Shown one piece after another: positions 47,785-58,276 of a stretch of DNA of 64,000 nucleotides. The position numbers and the translations under genes were made by a program. The notes under the pieces are model-generated. The model ran no database searches. It had not been told where the DNA came from and saw nothing but the letters and a program-made list of their open reading frames with translations. Source of the DNA: Symsagittifera roscoffensis (Eukaryota > Xenacoelomorpha > Acoela > Convolutidae); the NCBI RefSeq assembly GCF_963678635.1, contig NC_087062.1, positions 6,310,193 to 6,374,192 on the forward strand. Direction: 5' to 3'. The stretch's first letter is position 1. Each line of letters opens with the position of its first letter.

Positions 47785-47925
47785 ATGTTACACGACAATA
47801 ACTTAATTGAATTGTCTCTACGACTCAATAGATCAGAGCCGCTATTCCGCACAATACGAGAACTACCCGGTATTGGAAAAAGACCTCGGACAAGAGTCGA
47901 CATACGACTACATAGAAACTTATAA
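47785..47925 (+). CDS. Short leader ORF (46 aa)
   Basis: MLHDNNLIELSLRLNRSEPL..., ending with a basic tail. Aligned with 4357-4488 over the first 30 or so residues (SLR.N.S.P.F.TI.E). After the shared part a donor-like ccg|gtattg occurs, and the rest (GIGKRPRTRVDIRLH) is not conserved. Confidence 0.48.
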   Translation: MLHDNNLIELSLRLNRSEPLFRTIRELPGIGKRPRTRVDIRLHRNL

Positions 47926-48494
47926 TTTAGTTTCAGGGTCGTACGGCAAAAGCCAACACAATCTTTTATAATTAGAATCTTATTAGCAATGATTTTAGAT
48001 TTTCATTTGCAAACTTAAAATCCTTGAAGGAAATCTTCAATGATTATTTCAAGCGCTAAATAAAATTTTTATTGTTCAATAACGATTGATAAAAAGATCT
48101 CAAATCGTTCCCTCCAATTCTGCAGTAATATATAAAACATAATTGAAAAAATATTTATTGAAAATTAAAATAAAAATTGGTAGCATGACAATAATATGTA
48201 AGTATATATAAATCATCCTGTTGTTCCAGCTTCATCACCTAAACATAACAGCAACCATAAATCAATTAATATCATCAAAAACTAAAACTTTTTACCAAAT
48301 AAATTTAAATTATTTTAAGTTTTATATACCTTTAACTTAACTTTATTTAACCTTAAACCAGATCATCAAGGCTTTCCAGTGATCAAAAAAAACATTTTGT
48401 TCTCCCCCACCCACTTATCAACTTATCAAGTGTCTAACGACCTCAAACGTTAATTCACTACCCAACATTTTCAAAAGACCCAGGACTAATAGAA
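47926..48494. other. Leader region
   Basis: AT-rich untranslated sequence with patches matching 4489-5280. Ends with caggactaatagaaatg, where the first ORF begins. Confidence 0.45.
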
Positions 48495-49617
48495 ATGTTA
48501 AATAAAATCACTAATAACATTCTTGCATCCATCATCCTAAACCTTATGTCATTGAAAAATCTAGAAAATAAACAAACAATCGTACTACACAAGTGTGAAA
48601 TAGAAAACCAAAAATTTGATCTTGTAATAACCCCGCATACACAAACAGTTGGATACATTCGAACAAAACGACAAACAATAAAAAGAAAAATTATATGTAA
48701 ACAAAGACAGATAACACGAAAAAGATTTTCAAAACAAAGAAATGCATTCTGCGAATCAGAAGTCAGTAGTCTAGATGCACTATACAAATTAAAAGACTCA
48801 GTGAATAAAAATTACCCAAACCATGATCAATTATATATTTTTCCCATTCAGAAACAATTTCAAACTCATCAAAAAAAGGAAAAAACAGAATAAAAAAGAA
48901 CTATAAACACAAACCAGTACATCTGTACAATTGAAATCAACCAATTAGACATATTGATAATTATGTATTAACAGTCATCAAACGAAAAAAAGATCAACAC
49001 TCAAAGTGACGAAAGTCCAGATGAAGAAGCAGTTTTTCCTTTTATTATAAATTCACTCAATGATAGAGGACAAACACGATTTTGCAAAAAATTTACTCGT
49101 AAATTTGTTTGAACCAGGAATCAGTCCATGCAAATCAGAATTCCCAGATATTAAAATCAAAAGACAAATTATAGAACATTATTTGAAAGATATATGTAAC
49201 CTAACACAACAATACGGAATCTACACCATAGAAATCAGTACACCAAGAACATTTCATGGTAAATGTGTTATCCAAACAGACGATATTGATTTAGAATTTT
49301 CAAAAGTATTCACAGAATATATCAAAAGCACGCAATATCACAACTCACAGAGAGCAAACTCAATATTCAACAACGAAATTTTTGCAATAATTTATAGTTA
49401 TTTATCTATATTAGAAAGAACAGAAGTTCAAAGTACATCACCAATGCAAACATCAAAACACGCAAAAGTAAGAAACGAAATTGCCGCATTTTCAACGTTT
49501 TTAAACGCAATCCGTAAAAACTTTACCAATAATGATGTCTCACAAAACACTAAACATGATTTACAAAAAATACTAGCATGGTTTACAATTGATTATTTTA
49601 CACATAATATCGACTAA
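48495..49617 (+). pseudogene. ORF1 / Gag N-terminal region
   Basis: Two open pieces: 48495-48893 (132 residues, Lys/Arg-rich middle KRQTIKRKIICKQRQITRKR) and 49060-49617 (185 residues). They lie in different frames with stops between. The second piece is conserved in the TRIM-intron element (5843 and 13776). No known domain recognised. Position before the capsid region suggests a Gag N-terminal part or a separate leader protein. Predicted mostly helical. Confidence 0.6.
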
Positions 49618-49794
49618 TATGAACCAGCAAGAAAAACCTTTAGACCCCAAAGTACCAATAACAACACTGTCATTGCAGAACAATCAGATTACGTTTGGGA
49701 CGCTGAATGCTCTCATTCAGCATTTTTAAATTTTCCAGTAGGTATCTCAAGTCAAGCAATAAGTACAATATCTTTTCACAAATATTATATAAAA

Positions 49795-50753
49795 GTGATA
49801 CCTCTAACAATTGAAACAACACCTTTAAATTATACTACATTTTTACCTGATGCACAAAATAACAGCTTAAATTCAACAGTTATTTGTCATGAAAATCTTA
49901 AGGAAATTAGAAATCTTACAAAACAAGATATTCAAACACCATCACATTTCATAAATGAAGAAATAGTTCAAACAACAGTAACAACTACACAACAAAGTAT
50001 CTCACCAAAACATCCAAATCTCACACTACCGAGAAATAAAAATTTGACACTACCACAAGTAACCTTACAATCGACCGTTAAACCTTCGGCTGCCCCAAAA
50101 TACTCACATATGGACTATCAAACATACAGACCAATGACAAAGTCATCAAAAACAAGAAAAACGTTCAGAAAAAAAACAATTTTGCAGAACGCAACTATAT
50201 TTATGTACATCCATCAAAAACAAATCAACCCCCCTGAAACAACATGCAAAACCTCGTATATTCTCGCTATTGGAATCCTCCAAATACATCGACCAATTCA
50301 GTAATTTTCCAAGATTATCCACATTCTCCACAGGATTATAGTGAAAATTACCCATTTTTTCAACAAAATAGAGATAAAAAACAAACATCTTATTACACAA
50401 ATTACTTATCATGTGATAATGATGATTATCATCAACCAGACATTTTTGCACCATACACTCAAGAATATTGCACACAAAGACCGCGACAATCTCAACCATC
50501 CCAAAAAATGAAGATTTACCCACAAAATCCAACAAATATACAGAACCAACAACCAATGCATATACCAAACTCAATTAATACACAATCTTTTCAATCTATA
50601 CAATCACAAAATCCAATGACTATGCATTCCTACCAACCAATTCAAATGCAGAATGAAATACGGCTACCATATTGCCTACAACAACATGAAATAAAAAAAA
50701 TCAACTTACAAATTTCTCGCAAATACCAAACGCCGCAGAGTCACTCCAAATGA
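49795..50753 (+). pseudogene. Gag middle region, Gln/Pro-rich
   Basis: Overlapping open pieces 49795-50304 and 50244-50753 in different frames, so a frameshift lies near 50250-50300. Both are rich in Gln, Pro, Thr and Asn, with repeated QNP and QPM motifs near 50520-50650. No domain recognised; probably a disordered linker before the capsid. Confidence 0.6.
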
Positions 50754-50805
50754 CGATGAATCCATCTTAATCAGAGGATCGTCAATAACATCCAATAAAC
50801 CATTA

Positions 50806-51566
50806 ATGGTATTCACAGGAACAGACCCTGAATACTCAGTAGAAGATTACCTAAATGCAGTCACAGCAAATTTAATTCTAAATATAGGACCCGAATCAAT
50901 TAATACGCCACTCCATCAAAATTGGATATATAGGCGCACAGCGTTAATACAAGCAATACTAGATGGCGCAGCTCAAAAATGGTTTTCAGTACTACCTTTA
51001 GACATAAAATCAGATTGGAAAAGATTCACACAAGAATTTTCAAAAATGTTTGATTCTGAAAGAAACAAACAACATCAAAGAGTTTTATGCGAGAAAATTC
51101 GCAGATTACCAAATGAAACAATTAAACAATTAGCAGTTAGAATCGAAACACTAGTTCAAATAGCATTTTCACTTAATACACATGATTACAAAAACACAAA
51201 AATAACAGAAATTTTAAGATGACCTTAACACCTCAACTAAGGAAAATTGCTATAAAAAAGAGAGCATCTCATCCTTCCTCAATCACAGAACCAGATTTAG
51301 ATTTTAGAAAATTAGTAGATAAACTAGAACAGGCAGAAATCACAATGAAACTTGAAGAAACAGAAAATCTAAAACTACATTATGTTAATCGGATCGAAAC
51401 AAATACTACACATATAAATAACATACAAGAATCAGATATAACTTTAAAGGTAAACCATTTTTCAAAAAATGGTGTAATTATTGCCGACGATACGGACACA
51501 GTATTGTCTTATGTAGACAAAAGCAACAAGACAATCAGAATAAACCTCAAAAGCACAAAGAACTAA
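50806..51566 (+). pseudogene. Gag capsid-like domain
   Basis: The piece 50806-51222 has the Ty3/gypsy Gag (retrotrans_gag) pattern: AILDGAAQKWFSVLPLDIKS, then W..F..EF.KMF and a long basic helix with LPNETIKQLAVRIETLV. 51219-51566 continues in another frame with helices rich in Glu/Lys. It would form the capsid shell. Confidence 0.75.
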
Positions 51567-51785
51567 ATAAGTCGTTCTATCAAAACATGAAAAAAAGATC
51601 AAAATTTACCAAACAAAAATATACACAGTAAGGATAGCTCTGGAAAACCACTTCCAGGCAATTCGAATTATTCAAGGAATCAATCACCATTTAACTCCAG
51701 TTATAGATGAAGATCGCCCGAACAACGAAATTCACGAAATTTCCCACAAAATAGATATAGTCGATCGAATAGCCAAAATAACTAA

Positions 51786-52766
51786 TATGGAAATAACTAT
51801 TCACGATCGACTTCAAACACAACAGAAATTGTTTCTGCATCCAGTTCCCAATCAAACCCAAGAAATAGGCACTATTCCAACAGTAGATCACGAAATTCAT
51901 CATACAACAGAAATAGAAACTATTCAAACAATAGGAATAGAATTTACCCAAATAATCGAAATCAGAATTATACAAACAACAGATCAAGGAATAATTCATA
52001 TAATCGATCAAACTATCAAAGATCAAATGATGACAGATCAAGAAATTATTCACGAAATCGAAACTCAAGCTACAACAATAGATACAGAAATTGTTCCCAG
52101 TCACCTCATAGGAATAATAACCGTTACCCCGATTCTCAACACCGATACAGAAGTAACACACCAAAGCATCAAAGAAAAATTAATCAAGTACAAACAAATG
52201 AAGAAATAACTTCAGACCCCCCAGGTATTGACAACACAGAAAATAATGAATTACAATTATACCACATTAATTGTGAATCAACAGATACTGAAAGTGATAC
52301 AGATAATACCATCTCAGTAGATATGATAACAGTCGAAAACGACTCTGAACCTATCATATATGAACAACCCTTCAATTCACACATACATGAAAAACAAATG
52401 AAACTTTTAAATAATTATTATATAGAACCAACTAATAATAATTCACGAGACAATCAAGAAGTAAACAAAATCAACACAGTAACCAAACCTGATAAAAAAG
52501 ATGAAATACAAGGTTCAAATACAAATCATATTTATCAAAACATTCAAAAAGAACAACCAAGAGAAAAAATTTGGCCAATCCCATTTCTCTTAGAGAGCCC
52601 AAAAAGTAAAGAATTTCAACCACCAGATCTTGAAATTGATTTTTTAATCGACTCAGGAGCAGAGTCAAATATCATTAATATTCCCACATGGAATAAGATC
52701 AAAGAACTGCATGCGAATTTAAAACCCCTCGAAACATCTAGTAAATTAGCAACTGCACAAGGATAA
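51786..52766 (+). pseudogene. Arg/Asn/Ser-rich nucleocapsid-like region fused to aspartic protease
   Basis: One frame is open from 51786 to 52766 (stops at 51708 and 51783 just upstream). Its first 140 codons are an Arg/Asn/Ser/Tyr repeat (pattern NRNRNYSNNRNR). No CCHC zinc knuckle is seen, so this low-complexity basic stretch may take the RNA-binding role. An acidic linker follows, and then the protease motif FLIDSGAESNII (DSGA active site, near 52640). The gene stops at 52764-52766 and the remainder of the protease is out of frame. The frame +1 ORF at 51787-52209 (Ile/Thr-rich) is a shadow of the repeat. Confidence 0.7.
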
Positions 52767-53521
52767 ACATTAGTAAAATATGGAAAAATCCAACTATTCC
52801 TTGTTCCCACAAGAACAATGGAACAAAAAAAGATTTTGAACAAACCATTCAAACAAACATTTCATATTACTGATATTAAACACAATATCATTGGCATACA
52901 GCTTATAACTAAGTATATACCAACGAAATCCATATAAAAGACAAATATACAAGATTGAAAAACACAGCTTTAACCTGCTTTCAAAGATATTACAAAAACC
53001 ACCACTTTTCTCAAAATTCTATCCCATTTATAATCACGAACGAAAACACCTGAAACCACTATCAGGAAATGTATATAACTTTCCAATAAAATAAGTTCAT
53101 CAATATGACAAAAGTCAAAACAAACAACAACTTTTTATGTCAGATTTCGAATTTAAACCCATTCACAAATTTTTCAAAATAACAATCTCGTACATAAAAT
53201 ACTTGAAAAACACAAATTCCGATATTATTTCACTACACCTGTATAATAATACACCAAATTGAATGACATTACCCATAAGACTCTTAGGATATTGTGAAAC
53301 AAATCCTACACGTTCACCAATAAAAGAAGTAGCATACATAGTAAACAATATATTACAACTATTAGATATTTGTCAGTCAAACATTCTTGATGAAGAATTA
53401 TCCATAAATAATATAATAATTTAATGAAAAAAGAAATACAGATTATTTCACAAAAACACCATATTTTAAACCAACATTTAATATAACAAATTATACAGAA
53501 TAACAACAAAAATTTTTAACA

Positions 53522-54508
53522 ATGTTTAATTTTCAACATTCACAAATATCACAAAATGAATTTGATAAATTAGCTAAGCAACTATTAAAATTTTCAACAA
53601 TTTACGCAACATCAAAATTTGACGTTGGAAAAAATAGTTCATCACTACATCTTCCATTAAAACCTGACGCAGTTTTCAAAAAACAAAGAGCAATTAAAGT
53701 ACCGATTCACTTACACGACAAGGTAAATAGATTCTCAATATTTCAGAACAATACCATATAATATCACCAGTGAATGAGGAAGAACAACCAAAAGGCAACA
53801 CCTTCATCAACCCTGTTATCATTCTAGCAAAAGGTGAATCACTAAAAAATAGTTTTAGGCGCTAGATATCTCAATTCACTAATTGATGAATCAAAATGTA
53901 ATTGGCCCATTGAACCAATACAAGTTATCTTAACAAAGATAAATGGTAAGTACTTCACAACCGCAGACATGAATAGTGCTTACAATCAAATGCCACTAGA
54001 TGAACAGTCACGACGATTAACACAATTTGTTATTGGAAACCAACAATACGAATTTGATCGATTATTCTATGGAATATCCATCGGACCAGCAGCTTTTTCA
54101 GCTTTCATGAGTAAAATTTTTGGACCACTAATACTCAAGAAAAATGAAATCACATATTTAGATGAAGTTTTCATGCAATCACAAACTAAAGAAGAAATGT
54201 TTACAGTTTTGGAACAGTTTCATAAAATACTTCAGAACGAAAATCTGAAAGCAGCCCCAGATAAATCACATTTCTTCTTAACACGCGTTAAATTTCTCGG
54301 AGATAATATTGAACGAAACACTATGACTCCATTAAAATCACGCATTGATGCAATTCAAAAACTTCAACCACCTACAGATAAAAAGAAAATCCAAGAATTC
54401 CTTGGAATGTTGAATTTCTTAAGTAAATATGTTTACAAAATGCAATTATACTTAAAAGCTTTCTATAACATCCTCAGACAACAAAAAAAACTTTCAATGG
54501 ACCACTGA
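53522..54508 (+). pseudogene. Reverse transcriptase domain (active site altered)
   Basis: Open pieces are 53522-53761 and 53969-54508. The second carries MNSAYNQMPLDEQSRRLTQF, the YEFDRLFYGISIGPAAF block, the catalytic YxDD box reading YLDE (54155-54166), then the K..FLG and FLGMLNFLSKYV blocks of Ty3/gypsy RT. The first catalytic Asp of the palm is in the Thr-Ala-Asp segment just before 53969. Asp-to-Glu at the second position of the box would normally abolish polymerisation. Confidence 0.88.
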
Positions 54509-55030
54509 ACACCAAACACGATTTGAAGAAGTTAAAAGACTTTTAACAGAACAATTTTCAAACACAATACCAGATCCGAACCAACCATTCTATGCAATGT
54601 GCGATGCTTCAAATTTTGGCATCGGCGCAGCATTATTACAATCATATAGTGGAACAAATAAAATTAATCTTATCTCAGCAAATTCACGATTATTCTCATA
54701 AGCCGAGCTACGACTCTCTACTCTAATGAGAGAATGTACAGCTATAATATACACACTTACAGAATACGAACTTCTGATACTTGGATCAAAACACCCAACA
54801 GTTTTATTTACAGATCATAAACCAATTTTATTTCTTTTCACACAAAAATCAAATCCTAATCATAGAGTTTATAGATTTCAATTAATTTTAATGAAATTCT
54901 CAAACTTACATACAGTTTAGACAGCAGGGAAAAACCTTGCATTGCCAGATACATTAAGTAGAAATAGGCCACCTGAACTACTTACACGAAAAACTACAGT
55001 TGAAATACCACAAAATATCAAAGTCTAACT
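54509..55030 (+). pseudogene. RNase H domain
   Basis: In broken frames after RT: CDASNFGIGAALLQ (catalytic Asp), then RECTAIIYTLTEYE (Glu) and FTDHKPI (Asp), and finally the LALPDTLSR block that closes Ty3/gypsy RNase H. Stops at about 54700 and 54920 interrupt it. Confidence 0.82.
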
Positions 55031-55700
55031 CGCAAAAGATGGAACATCACCCCGATTAGAATGCAAATACGCAGTAAAAACTGACATTGATCAATCACAA
55101 ATAAACAATCTCCAACATTTTCCACTCTACCTTGATTACCGAAATAGTCACTATGAAGCTGATTTGTTAGGTACATCAACTTTTAAACCAATCCAATACT
55201 CACAATGGATAAAAAGTAATACTCAACACAAAAAATAAAACAACAACCGCATAAAAAAGACCTTTTTCCATTAATTGAAAAAGAATAGTCGACCGATAAA
55301 ATAAATTTATCAGGACCACAAACAAATGATTCAAAATACACAATAAATCAAGTTTTTAACCTCCATGACCCACTTGACACAATCCCCCTATCAAAACTAG
55401 AAATTGATAATATTTTTCTCCCACCAACAGAAAAAATTACACTTGAACTTTTAAATAAATACCAAATTTTTGACCCAGTAATTAGACAACTAAAATAAAA
55501 TCATGGCACAAACAAAAAAACAAAACCAACGAAAGCTAATACAACAATTTTAGGAAACAAAACACGCCTCCGATATTTCGGAAAATTTAATAACACAACA
55601 ATATATGAAAAAACGGATCTTTTAGAATATCAATTAGATGATTCTAAAGTCCCCTGTCTCCCCTTAAGTATGATATTGATAGCATTTGACATCTCTCATA
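55031..55700 (+). pseudogene. Linker between RNase H and integrase
   Basis: Frame-broken sequence with recognisable coding composition (for example KIPLSKLEIDNIF-like text near 55390) but no domain. Usual length for a Ty3/gypsy Pol tether. Confidence 0.5.
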
Positions 55701-56830
55701 CACAAAATACAAAAGGACACTCAGGATGAGAAAAGACATACTCGAATTTCACACAAAGTTTTTATTTTCCAAACGCTCCAATTTAGATAAAAGTATTATG
55801 CAATGATTGTTTAATACGTCAACTAAACAAACCCTATCCAAATCAAAAGCAAATAGCACAGAAACAAAATTTTGAAGGATAAAGTTTATATTTCAACCTT
55901 AGAATTTCATTCTACTCAAAAAGACCAATTTCACCATCATCTGAAGGAAACTCCTACATTATGGTCATTTTTGATGCATTTACGCACTATGTAGCACTCA
56001 ACCCAGTACCACACTGTAATGCTTATTATTCTTACACAACACTTTACGAACACTGGATAGCTAAATTCGGATTACCCGAAATCCTAGTCACAGACAACGG
56101 TACAGAATTTACCAATAATGAAATCATCCCACTATGCCACTTATACAACATTGAACACAAACCACGTACATCTCATGCACCTTGGACAAATGGTTTAGTC
56201 GAAGGTATGAACCGTTCATTAAAAAAATATCTTAGATGTATCATTAATGGAAATGATACACAATACACAGAATGGTCAGCAGATGTAAAATTATTTCCCT
56301 TATCATACAATTCACAAATAACGACAACTTTAGGAATGTAACCGTATGAAATGGTTTTTAATCAAAAACCAAGAAAACCAATTATGTTCACAGCAAATGC
56401 TCACAAAAACGCACAAGGTCATTGCAAACCAAATAAAGATTCAATATGCTATAATCTACCATTACACACACATGATGAAGATCATTTTAATCATCCACAA
56501 ATTCTCAAATTAGCTTCCGGCATACATACCGAATGGATTTTAAATAGAGATAAAAAGCACAATGAAATCTACCAAAAGTAACAAAGAAATTGTTACAAAG
56601 GCAAAACATTAACAGCCGAATTAATTTACGTTTTATGCCAGCTACAGATTTAAAAACTGGAACATTTGTCTTATTACACAAAAAGGAATATCTAAAAAAT
56701 TACAACCACTTCAAAAAGGACCATATAAAAAATAATTGCCAAACCCACTGAAGTAACATACAAACACAGATTCAGCTAAAAACGAAATTGTTCAACATCG
56801 TAACAATTTAATACCTTGCTCCCGAAAGAA
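55701..56830 (+). pseudogene. Integrase
   Basis: The zinc-binding HHCC region is at 55700-55840 (H..., GHSG, CNDC). The DDE core is the open piece 55961-56341: the first Asp in VIFDAFTHYVA, the second in VTDNGTEF, then exactly 35 residues to Glu in GLVEGMNRSL. After a stop at 56339-56341 the C-terminal part continues at 56351-56581, and a GPY/F-type box (QKGPYK) lies near 56715. Several stops and shifts; inactive as it stands. Confidence 0.85.
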
Positions 56831-57180
56831 TACGCATTAAGCGAATGAACTCAATTATATTCTTTTACAGTTTTAAAAATTATTCAAAAAAATACACATA
56901 CAGAACAAGAAACAAATGTCCATGACGACATTGATCACAAACAAAATCAAAAACAAAACACAACTCGTAAAATTATAAAAAGACCAGACCCAAATATATC
57001 TCAAAAAGAAAGAAAAAACAAAAAATGATAGAAAAATTCTTACCACAAGAACAAAAAGAAAAATCAGAACATAGAGAATCATCATGACTTAGAAATCAAC
57101 CACGTAAAAGTTACAAAACATTCATCCCACAATCTAAAATATTAAAGAAAATTGAATTTCAAAAACAACTTTAATTTAAA
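56831..57180 (+). pseudogene. Pol C-terminal tail
   Basis: Lys-rich coding remnant (TRKIIKRPDPNISQKERK at about 56965) ending in SKILKKIEFQKQL-stop near 57172. Highly basic, as in the tails of some gypsy integrases. Broken by stops. Confidence 0.5.
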
Positions 57181-58003
57181 AATCATTAATTCGTACACTT
57201 CTCAATCATTTTGAACTTTCACATTTTTAAGATAACATAATGAAACATGAGCAAAAATTCTAGTTCAAGTTCAGCCAATAGGATTCACTCAAATCCGTCA
57301 CCTTCAATATCTCTAAAACAAACCTACTAGCCGACTGATAATAATCTCCAGGCATTTCTATAACTATAACTTTACAACCTCCAGGTCAAAAATAAGCAAC
57401 TTGCTAAAACTTGACAACTAAAATAAACACCACCATAATATTCTAGCCCTCCCCTATCTAATAATGCAAAGATCAACCATATTTTCCCAACTTAGACCTC
57501 AAAAACCCTTCAACCAAAAATGGCAAACTAGCCTAAAGTCAAAAAGGACCATGATCATTTGGCCTAAAGTACAAAAATTTCAAAAATATCCCAGACTACC
57601 CAACAACAAAAAACAAAGCAAAGAAGACCTCTCGAGCACAATAAAATTAGCCTTCAACAATTTTTCACAAAACTCAACCCACTTGTCAAAAAATCAATAA
57701 ATAATCCGACCACACTTGAATTTCGCCCTAGAAGTTCAAAAAAAAATCGACGAACGAATCATTTTTTAAATGCTTCTCTCTTTAACAGTCGATACTGTAA
57801 AAAATATAATCATAAAATTTTTCATAAAAATTTTTATTCTATTTAAATTTTCGTTAATATTTTTTTTTTGAAATTTTTGAAGGCCTAATAATCCTTTTAG
57901 TAATCTTCTTTTTTAAATTTTCTATTCTCTCTTTGAAATATATCTACAATTTTCCCAAATCATTGACCGCATTCACAGGTACGATAATTCAAAGTCTATT
58001 TAA
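57181..58003. other. Non-coding gap between pol and env
   Basis: AT-rich. The plus-strand frame at 57464-57700 is Lys/Gln-rich with no counterpart elsewhere and I do not trust it. A polypyrimidine-AG site (ccgcattcacag at 57968-57979) could serve as a splice acceptor for a subgenomic env message. Confidence 0.4.
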
Positions 58004-58192
58004 ATGATACGAACAATTTTTAGTAAATCAGATATTTGTTTACTATTCGTAATTTTCATCACATTTTTATCATCCCTAATTATGACAATATGCATATATG
58101 TAAAAAAGGCAATAGTCACTTTCACCTTAGCAACAATCCTTTTAATTCTATTCATTGAAGAATATTACAATAAACATAAATCTTCCCACTAA
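58004..58192 (+). CDS. Small hydrophobic ORF before env (62 aa)
   Basis: Two hydrophobic segments, residues 11-31 (ICLLFVIFITFLSSLIMTICI) and 37-51, separated by KK. It is in the same frame as env (58277) but closed by TAA at 58190-58192. It may be the detached signal/anchor of env or a separate small membrane protein. A 60-bp exact tandem duplication (58134-58193 and 58194-58253) covers its 3' end. Confidence 0.4.
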   Translation: MIRTIFSKSDICLLFVIFITFLSSLIMTICIYVKKAIVTFTLATILLILFIEEYYNKHKSSH

Positions 58193-58253
58193 ACAATCCT
58201 TTTAATTCTATTCATTGAAGAATATTACAATAAACATAAATCTTCCCACTAAG
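58134..58253. repeat. 60-bp exact tandem duplication
   Basis: The block aacaatccttttaattctat...cttcccacta occurs twice head to tail with no differences, so it arose recently. It ends the small hydrophobic ORF and places a second stop before env. Confidence 0.85.
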
Positions 58254-58276
58254 TGTAATCGGACACATTTCCAAAA

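Noticed and set aside
51691-52164. 157-residue Tyr/Cys/Phe-rich minus-strand ORF
   Set aside because: Complement of the Arg/Asn/Ser repeat; its composition is a by-product of the repeat.
57464-57700. 78-residue Lys-rich ORF between pol and env
   Set aside because: No counterpart in other copies and no recognisable motif.
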